Assembly: GCA_009667805.1 (NCBI GenBank) | Contig: CM019065.1 | Location: 158,029,322-158,093,321 of the forward strand | Origin: Leptobrachium leishanense | Lineage: Eukaryota; Chordata; Amphibia; Anura; Megophryidae | Direction: 5' to 3' | Length of the DNA stretch: 64,000 nt | Shown: piece after piece, positions 54,253-64,000 of the stretch | Position numbering within the stretch: position 1 is the stretch's first letter | How the letters are laid out: every line of letters begins with the position of its first letter | Notes under the pieces: model-generated | Database searches by the model: none | Seen by the model: only the letters and a program-made list of their open reading frames with translations | Told to the model about the DNA's origin: nothing | Program-made: the position numbers and the translations under genes

Positions 54253-55828
54253 GTTTCTATGTATTTAGACTTTGTAGAAGTAATAGTATCACCTTCATTC
54301 TGTATCAATTGATCACCTCTATAATCCATACTTTAAATAATTTTTGCTCATACAACTAGGGCAGGGCATCACTCCCCAGCCCTCCAAAATTAAATGCAGA
54401 ATACACAAGTACCTAAAGCCGATATACATGCAAATGTTTCATGTAACGTGAAAGGGATAATGGGTGTGGGTTTAGCGCGTCATAGAAGTCCCCAGAAGAA
54501 AGGCACAAAAAAATTGTTTGTATTTTGTTTATTTTTTGACTGAAGCTGAGACTTACTATTAATCCAGGTACCGTAGCAATACTATAAGAAGTTTCTATTT
54601 CAAATGAAATCATGTAAATTTTATACAACGGTATATTTTTAACATTCTTTATTAATTATAACATAAAACTGTATATTTCTCACCGATAAAAGGTATAGCA
54701 AAACACTTGTAAATATTTATAGTTTACAACTAAATCTGTTAAATCATTGCTGTACCATACAAAGTGGGCAAAATGACACATTTAAAAAAATATAGTGCAT
54801 TAAAAGTCACCAAAATATACACTAGCTGATTTGTTACAGGTCTAAAAAGGGACAATCTGAAAGACCCATTTTAAGAAACCATCAAAATAACACATATACT
54901 GAACTATGCTGCGAACATTTTTCCAAAATGTACAATTAAAAGTTACCAGTTGATTTCTTAAATATTTAAATTCACTAATCTGGATTTTTTTAGAATAGGA
55001 TTTATCTCAAGTCTGACCTTTTTATGTACTAACTTTCAATTAATTTTTTTCTTATTTCATGGATTTGTTTTATACTAAATATTAAAACTGATCACAATTC
55101 AAATATGTATGTATTTTTATGTAATGATGACATCAGGGAGGTACCCTGTTGAGTAATAATTAAATGAAAAGACAGAAAGAAGTCTTACCTGCTGATTGAA
55201 GACCTGGGTGCAGTACGGATGTCTTGTTAAAATATAGTGATTTGCCTGTACTGTGTGTATCCTTGCCAAGATGTAAGTTTGCCAAATGAATATCTAATTG
55301 TGAACCTTTCCAGTCTAGCCCCGCAGCGTATTGTCTGCGTCACTGCAATACAGGGTTAACAAGATATAGTCCAGCCTGCTGTTCATCAAGTTTTATCGCA
55401 TCCATCAAACCAAACCACAGCTCAGGGAAATGAGAGATAATGAGGATCTGCATCACAAGAGAGGCTGTTTGCACTGGTATTGGTTGCCCCAGGCACTTAG
55501 ATGTGTACTCATGTTGTTTTTTTTTTAAATTCTGGGTTTTTTGACTGCAGGTGACATAGGTAGCAATCAATTATTCTACATATGGAGAGTGACTGGTTTA
55601 CGTGAATGAATATGAACTCAAGCGAAGTGTAACAAAAACATGAATGTCAACTGGTGTCGATTACATGAATACCTTTTGTTACTCTACCTCCTTAGTGTAA
55701 TGTTGTGCTGACTTGTGCTATATCAATATAATATGAAAGCACAGTAACAGACTTTAAAGTGTAGTAAATAATAAGGGGCTATCTGTAAAGAAAAACATTA
55801 CTATAACAAAAACTACAATAACATATAC
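54253..55828. other. No recognised gene or repeat
   Basis: AT-rich sequence. I looked for conserved frames and repeat ends and saw none. Confidence 0.5.
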
Positions 55829-55906
55829 ACTATATTGCCAAAAGTATTTGCTCACCTGCCTTGACTCGCATATGGATGGGTGAGCGAATACTTTTGGCAA
55901 TATAGT
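55829..55906. mobile_element. Small Tc1/mariner-type palindromic MITE
   Basis: ACTATATTGCCAAAAGTATT and its complement form both arms around a short centre. The end sequence is like Tc1 elements widespread in fish and frogs. About 78 bp. Confidence 0.8.
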
Positions 55907-56001
55907 TTATGTTAAGGCCATTAGATCTGGAGTTGTAGGAGGAGAGATGCCATTGGTTGTGGAAGCTGTCCATTTGGGGTCATCCTCCCAATATACTCTC
56001 T

Positions 56002-56379
56002 TTAAGCCCTTACTGATCGCGGACCAGTGCCTCAGGGGTTAATGTCAGGCATTGCTTGAAAGGGGAAACCCTCGCATTTTTAGCGGTGCCTGGCTTTACC
56101 CGTCACCTTCTCCTGATTGTGAGGCAGAGGGATCCGAAAGGACCCCTCCCCTCCTTTCAGGCAATCTCCCAGCTGACGCAATGATGTCATCACGCTGGGA
56201 GGGGTCCCAAAAGCAGTGTCTGACTTCCAGGAAGTCAGAACGCCATGGGACCCCAGAGGAGAGAGGTGAGTATGGCCGGGAGCTCCCACCAAGCAGAAGA
56301 CATTTGGGAAACGTACTCCGCATACAGCGGGAGACTCCTAGGACGTGCCCCACCCGTCCTCAGCAGTGAATGGGGTTAA
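56002..56379. mobile_element. TTAA-flanked MITE, short
   Basis: TTAAGCCCTTACTGATCG and GCAGTGAATGGGGTTAA ends, TTAA at 56002-56005 and 56376-56379. The internal GCCTGGCTTTACCCG block is shared with 23470-23490 and 7600-7640. Confidence 0.65.
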
Positions 56380-56942
56380 AGCTCCCTTTTTTTTCACTTT
56401 CTTTCATTTCATGTGCGCCATGTTTTTCAGGCCTACTGTCCCGTTGGTGTTGGCACACTTCAACAGGCTTTCTCTTGGGGGGCCCTTATTGGGGCTAGCA
56501 GTCCCGAATACAAATGTGTAATATTGTGCAAGGCTTAACGCTACTTGATAGCACTATTTCAGAACTCTTAAATCTAGAGTGAACATGGGCATAGAAACTG
56601 CCGGGGTGACCAGGAGAGGGATGATCTCCCCCATCCCTAATTATAAAGTAATTGTGTCTGGGATTGAGGATTTGTTGTATGAATAGAGTATATGCTTTAG
56701 TTCATTTACCAACTTAAGTTACTGAATTTCACTGATTTACACAAAGGCTAAGGGTAATAATAAACAGAGATTGTTAGTCTGCAGTAGTTTACGTTTATTA
56801 TGTCCTTGCAGTATCTTATATTGAGAATGCTATCCCCCAGATTTTGGGGAGGGGGGTCCTACACCACTGGCAGTGGATAAGTGGCACTGTATATACAGTA
56901 ACATAGTAGCATGGCAGCAAATCGGTCTAAGGAAATTCGAGG

Positions 56943-57860
56943 AAAAGCGTGTATATGTGAAGGCAGCGCTTCTGTGCAAAATAAATAGATATTAATTAGG
57001 GTAGGTGCTGCCGTAGTGGAATGTGCAGTGTCCACACACCTCCAAGGACACAAATAATATAAAAGGAACAAAACATAAATTCCTGGCGCACCTTGTATAT
57101 TAGAACATTGTTTTTGAATACAATATGTATGATACAATTGTAAGTGAACAGTGGGTAAAAAATATTGAGTATGTATTTTGTTTTTTTTGTTTTTTTCCTT
57201 GTGTTTTTTTTTTTTTTCCTCTTAACACTGAAAACACTCAAATTCAAAAAAATAGAGAAATCAGAATACTTATATTAGTAATCTTTTCACTGATATTTTT
57301 CACCAGAGACTATCTGAGGACACTTACTGAGGAAGCCGGTAGGCGAAAACGCGTTTTAAGTGATCCCCCTTTACGATTACTTTTTAAATAACTTTTTTAA
57401 TTATGCATACCATATGGTCTATTTTTATATGAATTTATAGGAATACATTTTTGAATATAGTAGCATATCGTCCTGCTGCATATTTATTACTTTAGCACCT
57501 GTCTATATAAGGTTTGCTCCCTCCCCTCCCTGAAATTTATATAGCACCTCCATATACCATCGAATGAGCTAATGAATAAACGAGTCGCCATTGGGGGAAA
57601 AAAAAGCTAACTCCAGAGGATTTGCCAAGGAGGAAAGGAGGAAGATAAAGATACCATCATTACTAATATAAGTATTCTGATTTCTCTATTTTTTTGAATT
57701 TGTTTGAATTTTTTGAGTGTTTTCAGTGTTAAGAGGAAAAAAAAATACATACTCAATATTTTTTACCCACTGTTCACTTACATTTGTATCATACATATTG
57801 TATTCTAAAACAATGTTCTAATATACAAGGTGCGCCAGGAATTTATGTTTTGTTCCTTTT
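56943..57860. mobile_element. Non-autonomous Penelope-like element with hammerhead ribozyme
   Basis: A perfect 14-bp duplication AAGGAAATTCGAGG flanks it (56929-56942 and 57861-57874). Long imperfect inverted repeats, 57061-57282 and 57659-57860 (AAAAGGAACAAAACATAAAT... against its complement), surround an intact hammerhead motif. The left end has an additional 118 bp (56943-57060) without counterpart on the right. No coding frame. The size and layout match a pLTR-only Penelope derivative rather than a DNA transposon. Confidence 0.75.
57321..57362 (+). ncRNA. Hammerhead ribozyme motif with 6-bp stem I
   Basis: CACTTA (stem I), CTGAGGA core (position 7 is G, allowed), stem II GCC/GGC with a GGTA tetraloop, GAA, palindromic AACGCGTT as stem III, T at the cleavage position, then TAAGTG fully complementary to CACTTA. 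All invariant core bases are present. Confidence 0.85.
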
Positions 57861-57874
57861 AAGGAAATTCGAGG

Positions 57875-58625
57875 GAACATCTGGGGTGGGGAGTTAATCA
57901 AAGCCAAATTTGTGTTTCAGGATATACGTGCACAGAACCAGGTTCATCCGAATGTCCATATTAAATAATCTCACAAAAAAAGCAGTGACAGGTGTGTTTA
58001 CAGAACAGCAGTCACTTATCTAAATTGACATTTTAATCATGTTTTACAGATTTGACGTGGACAGGGGAATGCCAAATGAAGCTTTTCATAGTGTCATAAT
58101 AGCAAGTGCAAATGACAATGCACCAGGCACAGGAAATTAGAATTTACTTTAATCTCGGGCTCGTTGCCTGAATTGCACAGAAAACAGGCTTCGGAATAAT
58201 ATATCGCGCCATCACAGTATCCTGGTTACCCTATCAGCCTTGCTCCAGGAAGCAATTTGATGATATGCATACAGCTGATTCATACACTCAAAGCTACAAT
58301 AACTGATATTAATATCCATTGCAAACCAGTCATTAGAGGTTCCTTTCTATTTTTTAGAATGTGCACTCCTCTCCCTGATGGCACTCACATACCCTCTCCA
58401 GTCAACTATCCCAACAGATACAACCCTCGCTCTCCCTGCTGTCCGACATGTCTTTTCTTCATCTCTACCCTGGTACTTTCCACTGCTCTCTATCCAAAGT
58501 CCTTGCTGGCATTTCCCTCAAATCCACAAATTTGCTTTAACTCCATCCTGGCACTCTCAAAAAACAATATCATGCACATAATTATTTGTGTATAAAGCAA
58601 AGATCACTTACACTCCTCTTCTGGT
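57875..58625. other. No recognised gene or repeat
   Basis: Unassigned; it may be 5' flank of the hAT transposon that follows. Confidence 0.45.
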
Positions 58626-58628
58626 CAT

Positions 58629-60010
58629 TTGGGGGGTCTCATTTCTACAAAATATCTGGGAATTGTGGTAATCTGTGTGTTCTCACTGCCACCAAGTATT
58701 TTGGGGGTCAGGCATTTCTTCAAAATATCTGGGAATTGTGGTAATCTGTGTGTTCTCACTGCCACCAAGTATTTTGGGGGTCAGTCATTTCTACAAAATA
58801 TCTGGGAATTGTGGTAATCTGTGTGTTCTCACTGCCACCAAGTATTTTGGGGGTCTCATTTCTACAAAATATCTGGGAATTGTTCTAATCTGTGTGTTCT
58901 CACTGCCACCAAGTATTTTGGGGGTCTCATTTCTACAAAATATCTGGGAATTGTTCTAATCTTTGTGTTCTCACTGCCACCAAGTATTTTGGGGGTCTCA
59001 TTTCTACAAAATATCTGGGAATTGTGGTAATCTGTGTGTTCTCACTGCCACCAAGTATTTTGGGGGTCAGGCATTTCTACAAAATATCTGGGAATTGTGG
59101 TAATCTGTGTGTTGTCACTGCCACCAAGTATTTTGGGGGTCAGTCATTTCTACAAAATATCTGGGAATTGTGGTAATCTGTGTGTTCTCACTGCCACCAA
59201 GTATTTTGGGGGTCAGTCATTTCTACAAAATATCTGGGAATTGTGGTAATCTGTGTGTTGTCACTGCCACCAAGTATTTTGGGGGTCTCATTTCTACAAA
59301 ATATCTGGAATTGTTCTATCTTTGTGTTCTCACTGCCACAAGTATTTTGGGGGTCTCATTTCTACAAAATATCTGGGATTGTTCTAATCTTTGTGTTCTC
59401 ACTGCCACCAAGTATTTTGGGGGTCTCATTTCTACAAAATATCTGGGAATTGTGGTAATCTGTGTGTTCTCACTGCCAAAGTATTTTTGGGGGTCAGTCA
59501 TTTCTACAAAATATCTGGGAATTGTGGTAATCTGTGTGTTCTCACTGCCACCAAGTATTTTGGGGGTCAGTCATTTCTACAAAATATCTGGGAATTGTGG
59601 TAATCTGGTGTTTCTCACTGCCACCAAGTATTTTGGGGGTCAGTCATTTCTACAAAATATCTGGGAATTGTGGTAATCTGTGTGTTCCACTGCCACCAAG
59701 TATTTTGGGGGTCTCATTTCTACAAAATATCTGGAATTGTTCTAATCTTGTGTTGTCACTGCCACCAAGTATTTTGGGGTCTCATTTCTACAAAATATCT
59801 GGGAATTGTTCTAATCTTTGTGTTCTCACTGCACCAAGTATTTTGGGGGTCTCGTTTCTTCAAAATATCTGGGAATTGTTGTAATGTTTGTGTTGTCACT
59901 GCCACCCATCAGGGGGTCTCACTGATTTATAGGAGGTTTCTGGGAATTGTAATCTGTGTCTTCTCACTGCCAGCTATCAGGGGGTCCCACATACTTCTAG
60001 CAGATTTCTG
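58629..60010 (+). repeat. Tandem array of about 72-bp units upstream of the hAT transposase
   Basis: About 18 clear units of 69-73 bp with CTGGGAATTGTGGTAATCTG, CTCACTGCCACCAAGTATTT and TCATTTCTACAAAATAT, followed by three degenerate units up to about 60130. Two variants alternate in blocks (GGTCAGTCATTTC and GGTCTCATTTC; GTGGTAATCTGTG and GTTCTAATCTTTG). Frames through it are not genes. Confidence 0.92.
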
Positions 60011-60276
60011 GAATTGTAATCTGTGTTTTGTCACTGTTGCCAGCTATCAGGGGGTCCTATCAGGGGGTCTCACTGACTTGTAGGTGGTTTCTGGGAATTG
60101 TAATCTGTGTCTTGTCACTGGCTGCCAGCTATCAGGGTGTCTCACTGAGTTATACCTGTTCCGGAAATCTTTAATCTTTATAGCAGAGTTGAATCAGAGT
60201 TCTGCAGCATATCTCCAATTTTTATAACAGAGTTGAATCAGAGTTCTGTATATCTTTAATCTATAAATCACTCACC

Positions 60277-63060
60277 ATGTCAGAAAGACCAAAAAGGACA
60301 GGCAGACGCTCCCAGGCACAGATAAGAGGGCAAGCAGCCTCTGTGTCGTGAGGCTGTGCCTCTGGTGGTCGTGGACGTGGTGCATCCTCTGCAGGGGCAC
60401 GCTTGTCCTTTCTAACTGGTGCTGGCTGTTTTAAGCAGCAGCAACATACAGAGGATTTGTTGGATTGGCTAACCAGGCCATCCTCATCCTCCGAGTCCTC
60501 TACCAGCCAGACTTGAAGTGCTTTACAGTCCACCTCAGCTGCCAAAGCATCTAATGCAGCATCCATGTCCACAGCTACTCCTGCCGTAGCCTCACTATCA
60601 CACACGGAGGAGTCAGCTGAATTGTTTGACTACAATGACAGTGACATGCTGCTTGAGGATGCGCAGCAACTACAGTGCTCTGATTCAATCTCTGAGGTTG
60701 AGGAAGGGAGTATAATGAACCTAGAGGAAGGGGGTGCCAGTGACACACAAATAACTGGCACTCATGTTGCCCCAGCAGCTGCAGCATACTGCCAAGTTGG
60801 CTCCAGTGACGAGGAGATAGGGGGTGATGACAATGATGATGAGGTCACTGACTCCACCTGGGTGCCTGATCGAACAGAGGAATCAAGTGAGGAGGAGGAG
60901 GCACAAAAAACACGAGGCACAATATCCTCTATGACCAACCGTAGCACTAGCCAGTCCAAGGCATCAGATGTCAGAGCTGCTCAGGTGCAGAGCGCTGTTG
61001 TCTCAAAGCACACATTCAGGAACTCTGCTGTCTGGGAGTTCTTTAAGAAATGTGCAGCAGACCCCACCGTTGCTATTTGTAATCTACTGTATGTCAGATG
61101 AGGCTCAAGCGTGGGAAAGACACAGGATGCTTGGGTACCACGTGCTTGAGGCAACATATGACCACCTGCCACGCATCCCGTTGGCGCAAAACTTTGCTTA
61201 GGTCCTCCTCACCTGTCTCTACCCCTTTATGTCCACTTTATGTCCTGCCATGTCATTGACTCCAACCTCCACTGACAGGGATGATGCTACAGTAATGGAT
61301 GTACCAGGTCCTTCCTCACAATGTGACAGCATCCCATCAGCTGAAGATTTACGCAGTCAGATTACATTGCCCCAGCTGCTGCAGCGTAATAAAAAATATA
61401 GTCCCAACCATCCCCAAGCACAGCGTCTAAATGCCAGCTTAGCAAAATTACTCGCATTACAGCTGCTGCCTTTCCAGCTGGTGGACTCTGCTTCCTTCCG
61501 TGAATTTGCTGAATGTGCTGTACCACCGTGGCAGATTCCAAAACGCCATTACTTTTCACGGAAGGCCATTCCAGCACTATACCAGCACGTGGAAGACAAT
61601 GTTATCGAGTCATTGGGAAAGGCAGTCAGCAGCAAGGTGCATGTGACTTTAGACACGAGGTCCAGCAAGCATGGACAGGGCCGTTACATTTCCTTCACGG
61701 CACACTGGGTAACTCTGATTGCAGCTGGGAGGGATCCAAGATGGGGCTCTGTGCTGGAGCTTGTTCACCCACCACGCCTCCAGAAAGCTGCTTGTATTAG
61801 GTCTGTCTGCTCCACTACCACCTCTCCCTCTTCCTCCTCCTCCTCCTTCTCTGTCTCTGGCGAAGTGGCAGTTAAACCGACGCGTGACAGGGGCTATGCA
61901 ATGGCTCAAGCAAAAAGATGCCATACTGTGCTTGAGCTGGTTTGTTTAGGGGACAGGAGCCACACCGGGCCAAAAATTCTGTCAGCTCTGCAGGGGCAGG
62001 TGCAGAGACGGTTAACACCACGCTAGCTTGAGCTGGGAATGGTCGTCTGTGATAATGGCAGCAACCTTCTCTCCGCCCTACGCCAAGGTAAGTTGACGCA
62101 TGTACCATGCCTAGCACACATCCTAAATTTGGTGGTACAGCGTTTCCTAACCCGGTACCCAGGGCTGGCAGAGCTTCTCAGCCAGGCCAGAAAAGTCTGC
62201 AGCCACTTCAGACGGTCATTCCCAGCAAGTGTTCGCCTGGCAGAAATTCAAAGAGAATTCCACCTTCCCACAAACCGTCTGATCTGTGACATGCCCACCA
62301 GGTGGAACTCGACATTAGCAATGCTGCAGCATCTGCACAAGCAGCAGAGGGCCATCAATGAGTACCTGTGTGAGTATGGCACAAGGACAGGTTCAGGTCA
62401 ACTTGGTTCCCCCCCGCAGTGGCTGATGATCAAGGATGCATGCACTGTACTGTCACCATTTGAGGAGGCAACGAGGATGGTGAGCAGGGACAGTGCAGGC
62501 ATCAGTGACACAATTCCTTTAGTGTTCCTGCTGGAGCGCACTCTGCGGGGATTTATAGATGTGGCTCTAGAGGAAGAGCAGCGAGCGGAAGAGGAGGCCT
62601 TCCCTAGCTCCGAAGGCCCCAGTCTTTCTGCAGACAGCATTCCAGCAGGTCCTCCTCAGATCAGACAGTAGGAGGATGAGGAATATTTAAATAGTGGGGG
62701 CATTGAAGGTGGGGATTCCTCAAGGGAGGGTTTTGTGTGCCCAGAAACCCAAGGACTAGTACGTGGCTGGGAGGAGGAAGTGCACGATGGGGTCATCCTG
62801 CTCATTGACCAGGAAGACTCGGAAGCTAATGCCACCTCCAACCTACGCTGCATGGGCTCCCTTATCCTGCAAAGCCTGGTGAAGGACCCCAGGATTCGTG
62901 CTTTCAAGGAGAGGGATAATTACTGGTTGGCAAGCCTTCTTGATCCACAATACAAGAGTAAAGCTGCAGAGCTCATCCTGCCCGCACAGAGGGGCGCACA
63001 GGATAAAAAAACTTGAGGACGCTCTAAAGCGACACTTTTGTAACACCTTTCCAGGCACTG
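60277..63060 (+). pseudogene. hAT-superfamily transposase with BED zinc finger (ZBED-like), decayed and 3'-truncated
   Basis: ATG at 60277 (MSERPKRTGRRSQAQIRGQ). In-frame TGA at 60349 and 60514, then an acidic region (RTEESSEEEEAQKTRG) and the BED finger near 61020-61190: SAVWEFFKKC, a Cys pair disrupted by indels, RLKRGKDTGCLGTTCLRQH and HMTTCH. After frameshifts the catalytic domain continues at 61229: PKRHYFSRKAIPALY, VTLDTRSSKHGQGRY (first Asp), a TAG at 62024, VVCDNGSNLL (second Asp), CLAHILNLVV, DMPTRWNSTLAML, another TAG at 62669, then ATSNLRCMGSL and YWLASLLDPQYKSKA. The C-terminal hATC dimerisation part is missing, replaced by a Tc1 end at about 63065. It was probably once an autonomous transposon; the tandem array upstream may be its 5' region. 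Confidence 0.88.
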
Positions 63061-63064
63061 GTAG

Positions 63065-63240
63065 AACATGTTCTGTTCAATAAAAACATGAAAACATATA
63101 ATGTTTGTGTTGTATTATTTTAAGCAGACTGTGTTTTTCAAATTGTCGTGATTTAGATGAAGATCAGAGCACATTTTATAACCAATTCAGGCAAAACTTC
63201 ACGTAATCCCAAAAGGTTCACATACTTTTTCTTGCAACTG
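63065..63240 (+). mobile_element. Tc1 3' end (same family as 11910-15299)
   Basis: Matches 15121-15299 (ACATGTTCTGTTCAATAAAA ... TTTTTCTTGCAACTG) with TA at 63241-63242. 5'-truncated. Confidence 0.85.
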
Positions 63241-63242
63241 TA

Positions 63243-63413
63243 CACCTTTTATGGCAAATATCTTGCATATATGCCCTCTTCCAGGGCACTCTAAAAACCG
63301 AACTTTTGAGTCCCATTGACTTGCATTGAGTTCGGTTCGTGTTCGCTTTCGAACTCGAACTTTTGAAATTGTTCGAGTGCGAACCGAACACGGGGGTGTT
63401 CGGCTCATCCCTA
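63243..63413 (-). mobile_element. hAT-type MITE end (TAGGGATGAGC family)
   Basis: Reverse complement of the left end of 22715-23864: it ends GGGGGTGTTCGGCTCATCCCTA at 63392-63413, preceded by AGGGCACTCTAAAAA and CACCTTTTATGGCAAATATC. It is interrupted by the Tc1 at a TA inside CCATACACC. Confidence 0.75.
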
Positions 63414-63488
63414 ATCACCAGCACTGAGATCCAGCACACATCCAATTAATCACACACACCATATGACAGTTACAGCTACAAGTATTTC

Positions 63489-64000
63489 TAAAGCGCCAAC
63501 AAATTCCTTAGCACTGTACAATGGGAGAGACAGAATAACAAATATACATACACGTTACACTCATGCAACAGAAGGAGAGAGAATCCTTTTCGAGAGCTTA
63601 CAATCTAAGAGGAGAGGGGTGGCATACTCAGAGAGGGTAAATAGGGTATGTGAAGTAGCGGGGTGCATGAAGGATGAATGGGAAGATGGAACAAGAAATG
63701 TACAGTGAGGGATCATGGAGTGAGCTGACAGACTTCTCTAATGTGTTTTCAGAGACTTCTTGAAGGACTAGAGAAAGGAGGAGAGTCTGATGTTGTGGGG
63801 AGAGAGTTCCATAGAAAGGGGGCAGCTCGAGAGAAGTCCTGAAGGTGAAAGTTGGGGGTGCAGGTACGAGGAGCTGATCGCATCAGATCATTGGCTGACC
63901 GAAGTGGTCGGGATGGGATATACCTGCTAATAAGGGAGGAGAAGTAGGTATGGGCGTGGTTCTGGAGAGCTTTGTATGTGAGTACCAGCATTTTGAAATG
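63489..64000 (-). mobile_element. L2-clade LINE 3' end, second subfamily
   Basis: Minus strand: LVLTYKALQNHAH, YIPSRPLRSANDLM, NFHLQDFSRAAPFLWNSLP, then 3' UTR and the end AGCGCCAACAAATTCC/GCACTGTACAATGGG (on plus). It continues beyond the window. Different from the subfamily at 8710 and 17384. Confidence 0.75.

Noticed and set aside
58629..59880. Many open frames of 60-190 codons in the 72-bp array
   Set aside because: They are repeated translations of one tandem unit, with frames changing at every length variant.

Overview
This looks like an intronic and flanking stretch of a large, repeat-rich vertebrate genome, most likely an amphibian (frog). The grounds are a split vesicular monoamine transporter gene with vertebrate-type exons and GT-AG introns, and the mix of repeats: GIY-YIG Penelope-like elements (PLEs), L2 and CR1 LINEs, Tc1, hAT, PIF/Harbinger and TTAA-flanked elements. 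No bacterial operon, CRISPR array, tRNA or rRNA was recognised. The species cannot be fixed from the window alone.

Host gene: nine coding exons of an SLC18A vesicular amine transporter (closest to SLC18A1/VMAT1) lie on the minus strand between 26957 (ATG) and 5600. They cover about the first 60% of the protein, and exon phases agree at every junction. The 3' exons must lie left of position 1. Almost everything else between the exons is transposon: intron 4 (11603-20043) alone holds a Tc1, two copies of a 0.9-kb MITE, a CR1, a PLE fragment, an L2 tail and a hAT element carrying a minisatellite.

The most notable region is 28545-46477. A 0.9-kb terminal-inverted-repeat MITE is split by a 17.1-kb composite of Penelope-like elements flanked by a perfect 13-bp target-site duplication. 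The composite holds two near-identical inverted copies of PLE family F1 (28873-35480 minus, 41872-45953 plus). Between them lies a second family, F2, whose ORF1 and ORF2 overlap and whose RT/GIY-YIG reading frame is broken by a single base in a G homopolymer. There is also a mosaic of F2 and F1 fragments that looks like template switching. Both families carry hammerhead-ribozyme motifs with minimal palindromic stem III. A separate 0.9-kb non-autonomous element at 56943-57860 has the same architecture: a hammerhead between inverted repeats, an asymmetric end and a 14-bp target-site duplication.

Right part (46478-64000): MITEs, a TG...CA element with 4-bp target duplications, a CR1 tail, an array of about 72-bp tandem repeats followed by a decayed BED-finger hAT transposase gene (60277-63060), and an L2 end. 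Regions with no recognised content are stated as such.
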